From NCBI RefSeq assembly GCF_021378075.1, contig NZ_JAJUOS010000001.1, positions 434,001-498,000 on the forward strand: 64,000 bases of DNA, given 5' to 3'. The DNA comes from Rhodobacter flavimaris. Its GTDB lineage: Bacteria; Pseudomonadota; Alphaproteobacteria; Rhodobacterales; Rhodobacteraceae. Under the pieces are notes generated by a model. That model saw only the letters and a program-made list of their open reading frames with translations. It made no database searches and was not told the origin of the DNA. Shown here piece by piece: positions 1-9,266 of the stretch (position 1 is its first letter; each line of letters opens with the position of its first letter). Position numbers and translations under genes: made by a program.

Positions 1-1
1 A

Positions 2-1237
2 CGCATCGCTTATGAGCGCCACGCAAATCCGCGCCAGCTGGTCCGCGAACTCAGCAACATGGACGATCCGCTGTTGTTTTCGTCGCGTGATACATTTTCT
101 TGGTCAGAACGACGAGAGATCATGGCGTACGTCGCTTCAGACAATGAGAAAATCCGGGCGACCTATTTGCCTGACCATGACACGCTTTTCGAACAAGGTG
201 ATCTGACACGTAATAATAGCGACAACGCATTGGCACCCGAACGTGTCGCTGCGCGTGCTCATGCCGGGGCCCTCGCATTAGCGCGGGCATTGCAGACCCT
301 CGCCGTTAGCGCACCACCCCATGCGCGGCCCAATCTCGCTCCGCAGTCATTCGCACCCGCTACGCCGCCCGGCCCTGCCTATCCAATCTGGTTTGACGAG
401 ATCTGCCCCGCCGGCCCGCGGAAAGGCTATTTCCATTGGCTCGGCCACCATGGCGCCAGCTTTGTAGATCGCGGGCCCGAGCATCTTGTCGTAACCTTCG
501 ACAACCTCCACAATGTGGGCGACATAAGGCCCGAGCGAAACCCTTGGGCAGCAAAGTTTTGCGCTGACAACGGCTGGTCGCATCTTGGAATCATTTCGCA
601 ACGCCCCGACTGGCTACGCGACGCGGACCTGATCGCATTCTTTCGCGAACAGGCTGATCGAGGCTTTTTCGAACGATTTAGGCGTGTTTCATTTGCCGGA
701 ACTTCGATGGGGGGGTTTGGCGCAGTTGCATTCTCGGCACTGTCGCCCGGTGCCACCGTTGTCGCATTCAGCCCGCAGAGCACGCTCGACCGCCAGCTCG
801 TGCCGTGGGAGCGCCGTTTTGCCAAGGGGCGCAGCGCCGACTGGTCACTGCCATTTAGCGACGCGGCACAAGGCATCACGACCGCACGCAAAGTCTGGCT
901 GATCTACGATCCATTCAACGCGCCTGATCGACGGCATGTCGAACGGCTAGCCGGGCCGAACGTCACCGCTTTGCGCGCACCAGGTCTTGGCCACAAGACG
1001 GCGCTAGCACTTAACCGTATGGGCTTGCTTCAACCGGTGATCGAAAGCGCCCTAGATGGGCAACTGGAGACACGCGCCTTCGCCCAGATGATCCGCGCAC
1101 GCCGCAGCTTGTTCATCTATCGCGAGGAAATGGCGGGATATCTAACCCGGCGCGGCCAAGAAGCTCGAGCCAACCGCCTTCGTGACTTGTTCAAACAAGT
1201 GCGCCGTGCGAGTGGCGGCCGAACCGCCTACGAGTGA
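2..1237 (+). CDS. alpha/beta-hydrolase-fold protein, 5'-truncated by window edge
   Basis: The reading frame is open from base 2 to the TGA at 1235-1237, so the true start lies outside the window; an internal ATG at 59 is only the first one visible. The C-terminal part looks like an alpha/beta hydrolase: the GTSMGG stretch (about 690-715) is a nucleophile elbow of the G-x-S-x-G type, and GLGHK near the end may carry the catalytic His. The upstream part (acidic, with YLPDHDTLF) resembles the tails of polysaccharide-related multidomain proteins, but I do not recognise the family. The 3' end overlaps the convergent glycosyltransferase gene by 10 bp. A role in surface polysaccharide or capsule handling is an inference from that neighbour only. 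Confidence 0.7.
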   Translation, partial: RIAYERHANPRQLVRELSNMDDPLLFSSRDTFSWSERREIMAYVASDNEKIRATYLPDHDTLFEQGDLTRNNSDNALAPERVAARAHAGALALARALQTLAVSAPPHARPNLAPQSFAPATPPGPAYPIWFDEICPAGPRKGYFHWLGHHGASFVDRGPEHLVVTFDNLHNVGDIRPERNPWAAKFCADNGWSHLGIISQRPDWLRDADLIAFFREQADRGFFERFRRVSFAGTSMGGFGAVAFSALSPGATVVAFSPQSTLDRQLVPWERRFAKGRSADWSLPFSDAAQGITTARKVWLIYDPFNAPDRRHVERLAGPNVTALRAPGLGHKTALALNRMGLLQPVIESALDGQLETRAFAQMIRARRSLFIYREEMAGYLTRRGQEARANRLRDLFKQVRRASGGRTAYE

Positions 1238-3471
1238 ACTGTTTCCTGCCGCTCAACAGTAAAGAAAAACCGTGCGGCCGGGTCTTTCTCGGCGATCTCA
1301 TCGGGAATGCAGGTCGGCCCCGCGAGAAACACGTTCGCCCCGAAATGCGCATGCAGGCGCGAGAGGCGCTGCATTATCTCGCTGGTAATCTCGTCAAGGA
1401 ATGCCGCGTAACCTGGGTCGGCGCGTAGCTCGGCGATCTTCGCGCGATGTGCCCCGACGCATTCGGCATGGGCCGTGGCGATCTCGGGGTCGGCCAGCAG
1501 GCGCACCATCTCGGCCCGGGCCTTCGGGAGCATGCGCTGGATCGACGTCTCCTCCTGCGCATTGTTGTTCATTCGGAACCAATAGGCGAGGCCCTGGTCG
1601 CGCTCCACATGGTTCACCCGGCCCCGGTCGCGCTTGACCAGAAAGCTCTCAGCCGAGCGGACGGCGTAGTGATTGAGCTGCACAAGATCATAGCCGTATG
1701 TCTGGGCGTTCGACCGCCAGGCACCACGGTATTCGTCCTCGGGCAAGGGCCGCCCCGAGCCGTTGACCCAGTTGATCCGATCCAGCTTCTGCGCCGAGAA
1801 CCCCTTGGGGCGATGCACGCCAAGCTTGCGGAAGATACCGACATTGGCGAACAGCGTCTTGAAGCCCCAGGCCTGATGCGGCTTGGGCGTGAACTCGGGC
1901 GCGCAGCGGGTGAACTGCTGCGTCACGAAGGCATCGCTGAAATCCGCAATGTCGGCATTGCCAAACAGCCGCCAGGTCATCGAGATCAGGTTGGCCTCGG
2001 GTACCGCCGCAAACAGCGCATCCAGTGTGCCGTCGCCCACCTTGATATTAATGAACTCATCGACGTCGATACAGGTCACCCAGGTGGCTTTGGCGATCAC
2101 CGGCTCATCCGAGGCGACGGCAAGAGCGGCGTGCTGCGGGCGCATGTCCATCGAACGAAACGGGTTGTCGCGATGCTGCACGAGGCCCTTGCGCTCCAGC
2201 AGGCTCAGGAAGCTGTCCGTGCCGTCGGTGCAGTCGTTGGTGTAGATCAGGAAGTCATCGAAACCGACCGCGCGGTGGTAAGCCAGCCATTCAAGGATGA
2301 ACGGACCCTCGTTCTTCATCGTGGTCACGATCGCGCGGCGGCCAGCTTTGCCCGGCGCCGAGGTGGCCTCGGGGGTCGGCATGCGAATGGGCTTGTGATC
2401 GAACGCATCCTCGGCCAGCGCGAGAAGCTGCGCATCCTCGACCAATGCCGCGCGCGGCACGATATTGGCGATGGTCTCGACCGGGTGTCGCAGGTTCATG
2501 CAGCGATGGAAGCGCCAGGCCGGAACACGCGGGTCCGCCGACACGTTGCCCACCCGCGTCATCCGCCAGACCGCTTGCGGGCTGGCCTTGGCCGGGGCGA
2601 TGCACCAGCGGTTCCAGACCTTGCTGGCGTCGAACTGCACGCAGATATGGTCGCCGAAGGTGATGGGGTCGCCCGAGCGAACCCGCCAGGGGTAGGCCGA
2701 GCGCCCCATCAGCGCGACCAGCCCTGTCTCAGACGCAGCGGCGGCATCGAAGACCGAGCGCCCCTCCGACGCCTCCAACAGGTCATGCACCTCGATATTC
2801 GCCACGGCGCGCGCCTGCGCCAGATAACGCTGACGCATGATCTCGTAGCAGATCACCTCGCCCAGAGGGGAGCGCCAAGGGTCGGGGTCGGGCAGGTCCA
2901 TCCTGTCCCTGCCGGGGCTTTCTGGGGCACAATAGGGGTGCTGTTCTGGGGGCTGGCCGCGCTTACCCAAGGGCAGCGGCGCGCGCAGCAGGACGACCTT
3001 CAGCGCGCTCTCCGCCAACGCGCCCTTCAACGCGGCATCGAACGCCGGATCGCCCCCCGGAGGTGCGCGATCAAGAAGGACCGCGCCGTCCATCCCCTGC
3101 GTCGCCGCGTGATAGGCCAGCCAATCCACAATGGTTTCGACGCTTTCGCCATTTCGGACGGCAGCAAATGTGTTCTTGCCACGCAGCAGGCCCAGGTCGG
3201 GTTGGAACGGCGTTATCCGCAGCCGGGCCGAGCCGAAGATGCACTCAAGCGGCGCACCCTCGGCAAGCCTGACCTGCAACACCGGCGCCGAAGTGACCCA
3301 CGCGGTGGACAAAAGCTCCACCACCGGGTCAAAGCCGATCTGGCTGACATCCGTTCCGGCGGCAAAATAAAGCGATACTTGGCGCTTTCCGTCATCCACC
3401 GGGCGTTCGACCGCATCGAGCAGCGTTACGCCAGCCGCCGAGACCGAGCACATTTCCCCAAACACGAGCAC
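1228..3471 (-). CDS. family 2/GT92-like glycosyltransferase, two-domain
   Basis: This 747-residue protein has a recognisable glycosyltransferase domain in its middle to C-terminal part: TTMKNEGPFILEWLAYHR followed by YTNDCTDGTD and the DVDEF motif (DxD-type metal/sugar-nucleotide site). This pattern is typical of 'glycosyltransferase family 2' proteins related to GT92. The N-terminal half contains WLAYHAATQGMDG, a weak echo of the same WLAYH segment, which suggests an ancient internal duplication with a degenerate first copy. No signal peptide or membrane segment is evident, so it is probably cytoplasmic. The GTG at 3471 is used because GGAAG lies about 7 nt upstream; the ATG six codons later has its purine tract too close. 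Donor and acceptor sugars cannot be told from sequence. Confidence 0.8.
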   Translation of the reverse strand: MLVFGEMCSVSAAGVTLLDAVERPVDDGKRQVSLYFAAGTDVSQIGFDPVVELLSTAWVTSAPVLQVRLAEGAPLECIFGSARLRITPFQPDLGLLRGKNTFAAVRNGESVETIVDWLAYHAATQGMDGAVLLDRAPPGGDPAFDAALKGALAESALKVVLLRAPLPLGKRGQPPEQHPYCAPESPGRDRMDLPDPDPWRSPLGEVICYEIMRQRYLAQARAVANIEVHDLLEASEGRSVFDAAAASETGLVALMGRSAYPWRVRSGDPITFGDHICVQFDASKVWNRWCIAPAKASPQAVWRMTRVGNVSADPRVPAWRFHRCMNLRHPVETIANIVPRAALVEDAQLLALAEDAFDHKPIRMPTPEATSAPGKAGRRAIVTTMKNEGPFILEWLAYHRAVGFDDFLIYTNDCTDGTDSFLSLLERKGLVQHRDNPFRSMDMRPQHAALAVASDEPVIAKATWVTCIDVDEFINIKVGDGTLDALFAAVPEANLISMTWRLFGNADIADFSDAFVTQQFTRCAPEFTPKPHQAWGFKTLFANVGIFRKLGVHRPKGFSAQKLDRINWVNGSGRPLPEDEYRGAWRSNAQTYGYDLVQLNHYAVRSAESFLVKRDRGRVNHVERDQGLAYWFRMNNNAQEETSIQRMLPKARAEMVRLLADPEIATAHAECVGAHRAKIAELRADPGYAAFLDEITSEIMQRLSRLHAHFGANVFLAGPTCIPDEIAEKDPAARFFFTVERQETVHS

Positions 3472-3611
3472 CGCTGAACTTCCGATCTGCCTATCCCTGT
3501 CGCGCCAATCTAAACGCCACCGCGCGGCTTCACAACGTGCGGATGCAACAAGCGGCGCGTCTCATTTTGCCGGTTGCAGGGGGTATGTGCCTCGTCTATA
3601 TCACCAGCAAG

Positions 3612-3688
3612 GCACCCATAGCTCAGCTGGATAGAGCGCTGCCCTCCGAAGGCAGAGGTCAGAGGTTCGAATCCTCTTGGGTGCGCCA
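3612..3688 (+). tRNA. tRNA-Arg (anticodon CCG)
   Basis: A full cloverleaf folds by eye. The acceptor stem is GCACCCA pairing with TGGGTGC, the anticodon stem is CTGCC/GGCAG with loop CTCCGAA giving anticodon CCG, and the T-arm contains GGTTCGAATCC. The 3' CCA is encoded. It reads CGG arginine codons. No phage-type integrase or attachment duplication is seen beside it. Confidence 0.96.
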
Positions 3689-3754
3689 AAATCCCCAATA
3701 GAACCAAAGACAAGTCACCGGCGAATGCGCCGCATCCCTTTGATATAAAAAGAC

Positions 3755-3778
3755 AAAGGGCCGCTTCCGGCCCTCTTA
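3755..3778. terminator. bidirectional hairpin between tRNA-Arg and lipA
   Basis: GGGCCG-CTTC-CGGCCC forms a perfect 6-bp stem. On the minus strand it is followed by TTTGTCTTTTT, so it most likely terminates lipA; on the plus strand TCTTACT follows more weakly. Confidence 0.7.
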
Positions 3779-3786
3779 CTCATCGC

Positions 3787-4737
3787 TCAGGACAGGCCCA
3801 GCTTTTTCAGCCGCGCCTCGCGCAGGCGGGCGAAGTCATCCCCGGCGTGGTAGCTCGACCGCGTCAGGGGCGTCGCCGAAACCATCAGGAAACCCTTGCC
3901 ATAGGCGGCTTTCTCATAGTCCTTGAACTCTTCGGGGGTCACGAAGCGATCCACCCGGTGGTGCTTGGGCGTCGGTTGCAGATATTGGCCGATCGTCAGG
4001 AAGTCGATATCGGCCGAGCGCATGTCATCCATCACCTGCAGGACCGACTGCCGGTCCTCGCCCAGGCCGACCATGATGCCCGACTTGGTGAACATCGTCG
4101 GGTCAAGCTGCTTCACGCGCTGGAGCAGCCGCAGCGAGTGGAAGTAGCGCGCACCGGGGCGCACCGTCGGGTAAAGCCCGGGCACGGTTTCCAGGTTGTG
4201 GTTGAACACATCGGGTTTCGCCTCGACCACGGCTTCAAGCACCCGGTCATCGCATTTGAGGAAGTCGGGCGTCAGGATTTCGATCGTCGTCTCGGGCGAG
4301 CGGTGGCGCACCGCGCGGATCGTCTGCGCGAAATGCTCGGCCCCGCCATCGTCCAGATCATCGCGATCCACCGAGGTGATGACGACATGCTTGAGGCCAA
4401 GCGTCTGCACCGCATGGGCGACGCGGCCCGGCTCGAACGCGTCCAGCGCGTCGGGCTTGCCGGTGGCGACGTTGCAGAACGAACAGCCCCGCGTGCAGAT
4501 CTCGCCCATGATCATCATGGTGGCGTGGCCGTGGCTCCAGCATTCGCCCACGTTCGGGCAGCCCGCCTCTTCGCAGACGGTGACCAGCTTGTTCGACTTC
4601 AGGATGTCGCGCGTTTCCTTGTATCCCTGCGAGGTCGGCGCCTTGACGCGAATCCAGTCGGGCTTTTTCGGCTGGCTCTGGTCCGGCTTATGGGCCTTTT
4701 CCGGGTGACGCTGACCGGGGATATTGAGTTCGCGCAC
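3787..4737 (-). CDS. lipA: lipoyl synthase LipA
   Basis: Radical SAM enzyme that inserts two sulfurs into protein-bound octanoyl groups to make the lipoyl cofactor of pyruvate and 2-oxoglutarate dehydrogenases and the glycine cleavage system. Both [4Fe-4S] sites are visible: the auxiliary motif [12 protein letters not shown] (Cys 55, 60, 66) and the radical SAM motif CTRGCSFC (Cys 81, 85, 88). The C-terminal RSSYHAG serine motif that ligates the auxiliary cluster is present. The GTG at 4737 (316 residues) is preferred over the in-frame ATG at 4782: AGGGGGAA sits just upstream and the N-terminus [18 protein letters not shown] then matches the alphaproteobacterial family. It appears monocistronic. 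Confidence 0.96.
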   Translation of the reverse strand: MRELNIPGQRHPEKAHKPDQSQPKKPDWIRVKAPTSQGYKETRDILKSNKLVTVCEEAGCPNVGECWSHGHATMMIMGEICTRGCSFCNVATGKPDALDAFEPGRVAHAVQTLGLKHVVITSVDRDDLDDGGAEHFAQTIRAVRHRSPETTIEILTPDFLKCDDRVLEAVVEAKPDVFNHNLETVPGLYPTVRPGARYFHSLRLLQRVKQLDPTMFTKSGIMVGLGEDRQSVLQVMDDMRSADIDFLTIGQYLQPTPKHHRVDRFVTPEEFKDYEKAAYGKGFLMVSATPLTRSSYHAGDDFARLREARLKKLGLS

Positions 4738-4816
4738 GGGATATTCCCCCTCATATGGGCTGTTTCGCCTAGATAGGCGCAAACGGGCTGGCAGGCAATG
4801 CCGTTAGGGAACAGCG

Positions 4817-5716
4817 TCAGGGAAAGCTTGCGCGGATCTCAGCCAGCAGGGCGCCCCCCTCGGCGCGCAAAACCTCGGCCAGGGGTGCAAACCATTGCCC
4901 GCAGTCCGGGCAATCCCGGCGACGCACAAGGCGCAGGGTGCGGTGCGGCTGTTCGGCAAAGCGCAAAAGGGCGATGCCGGGCGTGGCCTGCGTTTCGACA
5001 GAGGCCGCGATCTCGGGCATCAGCGTCAGTCCCATCCCCTGTCCGACCAGCGCGCAAAGCGTAGAAAGCGACGAGGCCCCAAGATCGACCGTCTGCGCCG
5101 CCCGCGTCAGCCCGCACAGCGCCAGCGCCTGATCGGCGAGGCAATGCCCCTCTTCAAGCAAGAGCAACTCGCCGGGGTCGAGCGCATCCGGCGGCAGGCC
5201 CCGGTTCTGGTCCAGCAATTCGGGCGTTCCGGCCAGCAGGAAGCGATCGTCGAACAGGATTTCTTCGTGGCATTCCGGCGCGGGCGTTGCGATGATCGCC
5301 GCATCGAGGCGCCCCGACGCGAGTTCGGACAGCAGCGTTTCCGTACGGGCCTCGCGCAGCCGCAGCCCGTCAGTCTGCGCGCGCAGTTGCGGCAAGGCAC
5401 GCGGCAGCAGATAGGGTGCGATGGTCGGGATCACCCCGAGGTTAACCTGCCCCCTGCCCGTGCGCACCTCGGCCTGAAGCGCGCGCAACTCGGCCTCGAT
5501 CCGCTCGGCGCGCACCACAACCATGCGCCCCGCACGCGTCAGGCGCGCCTCGCGCGGTCTGCGTTCGACCAGCTGGAGGCCAAGCTCGGCCTCCAGCTCT
5601 TTGATCTGCATCGACAGCGCGGGCTGCGTGACATGCACAGACTCGGCCGCGCGGGAAAATGAGCCCGTCCGGTCAATCGCAAGAAGGTAGCTGAGCTGGC
5701 GAAGGGTGATGTTCAT
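4817..5716 (-). CDS. oxyR: OxyR-type LysR family peroxide-sensing regulator
   Basis: 299-residue LysR-type regulator with an N-terminal winged helix (LRQLSYLLAIDRTGSFSRAA, then VTQPALSMQIKELE). The redox pair of OxyR is recognisable: GHCLADQALALC places Cys192 and Cys201 nine residues apart, as in the E. coli Cys199/Cys208 pair, within the conserved LLLLEEGHC context. In the family, disulfide formation by H2O2 turns on catalase and peroxiredoxin genes. The start at 5716 (MNITLRQ) is chosen over an ATG three codons upstream by family alignment. No catalase or peroxidase gene lies next to it here, although katG commonly neighbours oxyR in relatives. Confidence 0.88.
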   Translation of the reverse strand: MNITLRQLSYLLAIDRTGSFSRAAESVHVTQPALSMQIKELEAELGLQLVERRPREARLTRAGRMVVVRAERIEAELRALQAEVRTGRGQVNLGVIPTIAPYLLPRALPQLRAQTDGLRLREARTETLLSELASGRLDAAIIATPAPECHEEILFDDRFLLAGTPELLDQNRGLPPDALDPGELLLLEEGHCLADQALALCGLTRAAQTVDLGASSLSTLCALVGQGMGLTLMPEIAASVETQATPGIALLRFAEQPHRTLRLVRRRDCPDCGQWFAPLAEVLRAEGGALLAEIRASFP

Positions 5717-5772
5717 AACCAACACTTATCGCATTAGCCGCCGCACGCAATTTCAATTGATCGCAGTATCGG

Positions 5773-6885
5773 TCACCCGATCAGCGGCGAGGCCCCGCCA
5801 TAGGTCTCGTCATAGTGCCGCTTGAGCCGCATCAGCGCGATGCGCAGCACGATCTTGCCCGAGCGCGCCGACCAGCCAAGGCGCCGTTCGGCGGCCTCGA
5901 GCCCTTCGAGAAAGCAGCAGCAGCGCAGAACCATATCGCCAAGGCCCGGCCCAAGATCGCGCAGCGCCGCCGCCACGCGATCCCGCGCGCGCTCTGACCC
6001 GCCGCCATGCCCGAGGTCGGGGCGATACTGGCCACGGTCGCCGCCGGTCATGAACCGCTCCCAGTTCTGCGCGACGCGCGGCCCCATTTGCGCCAGTTCG
6101 AAATCCTCGCGCAGGCGCTCCCCCGCCGCGACAAGTTCGGGTGTCAGGAAGGGCTGCCCGTTCGCATCGCGCCGCCGCGCAAGCACGCCAAGCGGGCTTT
6201 CGGCCAGGTTGGCGCGCATCCGTCGACGCCGGCCTTCCTCGGCGGGAACCTCGCGCATGCTCCAGTCGCGATGCTGCGCCCCGAACGGGTTGTCGTCGCC
6301 CTCGGGCGCATCTCCGCAGGCCGAGGCGTCCTCTTCGATCATCCGCTTGAGCGCGGCACGCCCGGCGACCGATATTTCGTAGCTGGTAACCCGACCTGCG
6401 TGCTTGACCTGAATCCAGTCCTGCAAGGCGAAGGCCTGCGCCACCGCGCGTTCGAGAACCGCTGTGCGCACCGTCCCGCGCAGCACCACCGCCTTGTCCA
6501 TATCGCCCGCGACGATCAGCAGCGCGCCCTGCTCGGCCAGGCGGCGCAGAATGCGGCGGCCCTCGCGTGCAAGCATCTCTTCATCGGCCGGGATCTCGGG
6601 GGCTCGGATCGTCGCAGTCATTTTCGCCTGGTCCTTGTGCTGGTCGGCCAAGCGGGAATCGGGGGTTGAACGCGCGCCAAGCTGGGCCAGCGCCTCATCG
6701 ACCAGAGGGTCGTCGCGGCGCGACTCGACCCGACGCACCCGACGCAGGACGGTTGAGGCATGACACCCCTCGCGCCGCGCCAGTTCCCGGATCGGCACGC
6801 CTTCCTCGACGTGGCGCAGATAGAGCCGGGCATAGTCGGGCAGCCAGGCGGGAAGCTCCGCCTTGACCGATACAGTCATCGTCAT
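5773..6885 (-). CDS. DUF6456 domain protein with N-terminal helix-turn-helix-like segment
   Basis: 370 residues. The N-terminal segment VPIRELARREGCHASTVLRRVRRVE reads like a helix-turn-helix. The C-terminal part (ESPLGVLARR ... LRLGxx-type block ending in VLRIALMRLKRHYD) matches the DUF6456 domain commonly found in Rhodobacterales. It contains a CCCF run in the helix MVLRCCCFLEGLEAAE. The start at 6885 is chosen because GGGGAAC lies directly upstream. No experimental function is known to me; a DNA-binding regulatory role is an inference. It faces the small DUF6477 gene across a 219-bp AT-richer intergenic region. Confidence 0.72.
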   Translation of the reverse strand: MTMTVSVKAELPAWLPDYARLYLRHVEEGVPIRELARREGCHASTVLRRVRRVESRRDDPLVDEALAQLGARSTPDSRLADQHKDQAKMTATIRAPEIPADEEMLAREGRRILRRLAEQGALLIVAGDMDKAVVLRGTVRTAVLERAVAQAFALQDWIQVKHAGRVTSYEISVAGRAALKRMIEEDASACGDAPEGDDNPFGAQHRDWSMREVPAEEGRRRRMRANLAESPLGVLARRRDANGQPFLTPELVAAGERLREDFELAQMGPRVAQNWERFMTGGDRGQYRPDLGHGGGSERARDRVAAALRDLGPGLGDMVLRCCCFLEGLEAAERRLGWSARSGKIVLRIALMRLKRHYDETYGGASPLIG

Positions 6886-7104
6886 TCGTTCCCCAAATGT
6901 GGCGCAAGTCATTGGAATACGCCGCAATCCTTCCCGCCTAACCGTGGGTTGCTTTGGTTACCTGTCCGTTAAGAAACGGAACGATCCCGAGATTTCTTTA
7001 AAATTTCTAAAGATTTGGAAACCCGGCGATCGGTTGAGCGGCCGAATCCGCAACACCCGCATAGGTTGTGCGACGGTTTAGCGAAACAACCCGGAGATCG
7101 ACCC
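6886..7104. other. divergent promoter region between DUF6456 and DUF6477 genes
   Basis: This 219-bp stretch carries no gene. Its centre (about 6990-7020) is unusually AT-rich for the window, with the dyad CTTTA-aaatttc-TAAAG, and probably holds both divergent promoters. No regulator site could be assigned. Confidence 0.4.
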
Positions 7105-7416
7105 ATGACCGAACTGGCCACCCAAATCGCCGCGCTGCGTCGCCCGCGCCTGCTGATCCGCGCTGCGCGCTTCGGTCAACGCGACTATAGCCGCGCGCGC
7201 GACCTGCGTCGCCTGATGCGCGTTCCCGCCCCGCCGGCACCCGAGCACGCACTGGCGCGCCTGCTCGATGAGGAGGCCCGGCTTGAGGCGGCCCGCCAAG
7301 AAGGCGATGCCGCCTATAACATCTCGCGCCATGTCGATCTGCTGATTGCCGTGATGGCCGAGGCACGGCTGCTGCCGCAGACCCCGGTCACGCAACCGCA
7401 GCTTAGCGCGATCTGA
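7105..7416 (+). CDS. DUF6477 family small protein
   Basis: 103-residue basic protein with an Arg-rich N-terminal half ([18 protein letters not shown]) and an acidic helix [20 protein letters not shown], matching the DUF6477 family that sits beside DUF6456 genes in Rhodobacterales. The start at 7105 has GGAG at 7092-7095; longer in-frame starts lack one. Its 3' end overlaps the convergent ATPase gene by 14 bp. No function is known to me. Confidence 0.75.
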   Translation: MTELATQIAALRRPRLLIRAARFGQRDYSRARDLRRLMRVPAPPAPEHALARLLDEEARLEAARQEGDAAYNISRHVDLLIAVMAEARLLPQTPVTQPQLSAI

Positions 7417-8968
7417 ACAACGACCCCAGAACGCCACGCACAATCTGCCGCCCTGCCTGGCTGCCGATCTGGCGCGCAAGGCTCTTGCCGAAGGCTTCGA
7501 GAACCGTATCCGAGCGCGAGGAGCTGCGCCGGGTCGTCGTGGATTTCGTCGCCTTCTGAGACTTGCTCGTCTCGTAGCGCCGCGCGTTCTGGAACTCGCG
7601 CTCCTGCTTTTCCTCGACGGCGCGAGCCTCGGCTTCGGCGGCCTCATTAGCTGCCGCGGCGGCCCGTGCCGTCAGGATCTCATGCGCGGATTCGCGGTCG
7701 ACCGCCTTGTCGTATTTCAGCCCGTAGGGCGAGGACTGCACCACCACGCGGCGCTCATCGGGGGCCAGCGTGCCAAGGCGCGACTGCGGCGGGCGCACCA
7801 GCGTGCGCTCGACCACTCCCGGCACGCCCTTCGCCTCAAGGAACGAGGTCACGGCCTCGCCGGTGCCCACCTCCTTGATCGCATCTTCGGTCTCGAACCG
7901 CGGATTGGGCCGGTAGTTCTCGGCCGCGCGCTTGAGGTCTTTCTGGTCCTTCGCCGTGAAGGCGCGCAGCGCGTGCTGAACACGGTTACCAAGCTGGCCA
8001 AGGATGCCTTCGGGAACATCCGCAGGGTTCTGGGTGATGAAATAGACCCCGACCCCTTTCGAGCGGATCAAACGCGCCACCTGCTCGACCTTGTCCACCA
8101 GCGCCTTGGGGGCATCATCGAACAGCAGATGCGCCTCGTCGAAGAAGAAGACGAAACGCGGCTTGTCCGGGTCGCCCACCTCGGGCAGTTCCTCGAACAG
8201 CTCGGACAGAAGCCACAGCAGGAAGGTCGCATAAAGCCGGGGCGAGGCCATCAGCTTGTCCGCCGCCAGGATGTTGACCCGCCCACGCCCGTCGGATGCC
8301 AGCGTCATCATATCGGCCAGATCCAGCGCGGGCTCGCCGAAGAACTTCGTGGCACCCTGGTTTTCCAGCACCAGCAACTGCCGCTGGATCGCACCCACCG
8401 TCGCCGTCGCGACATTGCCATAGCGCAGCGAGAGCGTATCGGCATTCTCGCCCACATAGACCAGCATGGAGCGCAGGTCGGCGAGGTCAAGCAGCGCAAG
8501 CCCCTCGGCATCGGCGAGGTGGAAGGCGATGTTCAGCACCCCTTCCTGCGCCTCGGTCAGCCCCATCAGGCGCGACAGCAGCAGCGGCCCCATCTCGGAC
8601 ACGGTGGTGCGCACGGGGTGCCCCTGCTCGCCGAAGAGATCCCAGAAGGTGACGGGGTAGTCGCGGTAGGTCAGCTCATAGCCGATGGTATCTGCCCGTT
8701 TCTGGAAGGCGTCATGCAGCTTGGCCGTGGCCGAGCCCGGCATGGCAAGGCCCGCGAGGTCGCCCTTGACGTCGGACATAAAGACCGGAACGCCCGCGCT
8801 CGAAAACGCCTCGGCAAGAATTTGCAGCGTGACCGTCTTGCCGGTGCCCGTCGCCCCCGCGATCAGGCCGTGACGGTTGCCGTATTTCAGCAGCATTTCC
8901 TGCGGCGTCGCGTAGCTCTCGCCACCACCGCCAACGAAAATGCCTTTTTCAGTCAATACCCCGGTCAT
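7403..8968 (-). CDS. HerA/YjgR-like ATPase (DUF853)
   Basis: 521-residue P-loop ATPase. Walker A is GATGTGKTV near residue 39, [10 protein letters not shown] follows, and a Walker B-like [16 protein letters not shown] lies near residue 270, with a downstream [20 protein letters not shown] segment typical of the FtsK/HerA superfamily. Architecture and length match the DUF853/YjgR family, predicted DNA-translocating ATPases of unknown substrate. The C-terminal ~90 residues are rich in Glu/Arg/Ala and then Ser/Thr/Arg, probably a coiled coil and a basic tail. The start has GAGGG just upstream. Confidence 0.88.
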   Translation of the reverse strand: MTGVLTEKGIFVGGGGESYATPQEMLLKYGNRHGLIAGATGTGKTVTLQILAEAFSSAGVPVFMSDVKGDLAGLAMPGSATAKLHDAFQKRADTIGYELTYRDYPVTFWDLFGEQGHPVRTTVSEMGPLLLSRLMGLTEAQEGVLNIAFHLADAEGLALLDLADLRSMLVYVGENADTLSLRYGNVATATVGAIQRQLLVLENQGATKFFGEPALDLADMMTLASDGRGRVNILAADKLMASPRLYATFLLWLLSELFEELPEVGDPDKPRFVFFFDEAHLLFDDAPKALVDKVEQVARLIRSKGVGVYFITQNPADVPEGILGQLGNRVQHALRAFTAKDQKDLKRAAENYRPNPRFETEDAIKEVGTGEAVTSFLEAKGVPGVVERTLVRPPQSRLGTLAPDERRVVVQSSPYGLKYDKAVDRESAHEILTARAAAAANEAAEAEARAVEEKQEREFQNARRYETSKSQKATKSTTTRRSSSRSDTVLEAFGKSLARQIGSQAGRQIVRGVLGSLFRSR

Positions 8969-9027
8969 GCCGCCCTCACTCAGAAAATTACGTCACCAGC
9001 GTTCGCTGCGCACAATACTAGCTTAAC

Positions 9028-9128
9028 GAGCCTGTGCCACCCTGCATCTGTCGTACGTGCAAGCTCGCTTGCGGAGCGGCGCTTCCTCCCTGTCGGACTG
9101 GCCGCGCCGCAAGGCGCGGCTTTTTTCT
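9028..9128 (+). ncRNA. candidate small RNA 1 with C/U-rich loop
   Basis: The 3' end is well defined by a perfect 8-bp terminator stem (GCCGCGCC-GCAA-GGCGCGGC, 9101-9120) followed by six T. Upstream is a second hairpin (GCAAG/CTTGC arms inside 9059-9072) and, between the two, the single-stranded tract CTTCCTCCCTGTCGGACTGG. Its CUUCCUCCC core is anti-Shine-Dalgarno-like and recalls the C/U-rich loops of alphaproteobacterial stress sRNAs such as the CcsR RNAs of Rhodobacter. The 5' end is a guess from a weak ATACTA -10-like box at 9015-9020. Confidence 0.45.
9101..9126 (+). terminator. rho-independent terminator of candidate sRNA 1
   Basis: Perfect 8-bp GC stem, GCAA tetraloop and T6 tail. No plus-strand protein gene precedes it, which is the main reason to propose an sRNA. 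Confidence 0.85.
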
Positions 9129-9156
9129 GCCAAAACAGCCGGTTGGATCTGTCGAA

Positions 9157-9192
9157 TTGACTGTTGACGGATGGTTTCTTCCGAATTAGCGT
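9157..9192 (+). promoter_or_regulatory. possible promoter of candidate sRNA 2
   Basis: TTGACT (9157-9162) and TTGACG (9164-9169) are good -35 matches; a TTAGCG -10-like element lies 16 bp beyond the second. Transcription would start near 9197. The -10 is weak, so this is tentative. Confidence 0.35.
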
Positions 9193-9196
9193 TCGC

Positions 9197-9266
9197 GCAA
9201 TGACAAAGTCGGCCAGTCCGACAGGGGGTAAATGGAAAAGGGTTCCGCTTGCGGGACCCTTTTTCT
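9197..9266 (+). ncRNA. candidate small RNA 2, complementary to sRNA 1
   Basis: About 70 nt from the putative start to a terminator (GGGTTCCGC/GCGGGACCC, 9239-9259, then TTTTT). It contains GTCGG-CCAGT-CCGAC (a 5-bp hairpin) followed by an SD-like AGGGGG. Bases 9210-9226 are perfectly complementary to 9088-9104 in sRNA 1. It may be a partner or sponge of sRNA 1, or a leader RNA for the IalB-like gene 130 bp downstream. Confidence 0.42.
9237..9264 (+). terminator. rho-independent terminator of candidate sRNA 2
   Basis: AAAGGGTTCCGC pairs with GCGGGACCCTTT (one G-U pair), then TTTTT. It could also act in reverse, because four A precede the stem. Confidence 0.8.

Noticed and set aside
3612..3786. 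tRNA-Arg 3' end as a mobile-element attachment site.
   Set aside because: No integrase gene and no repeated tRNA tail are found in the window; the downstream gene is lipA.
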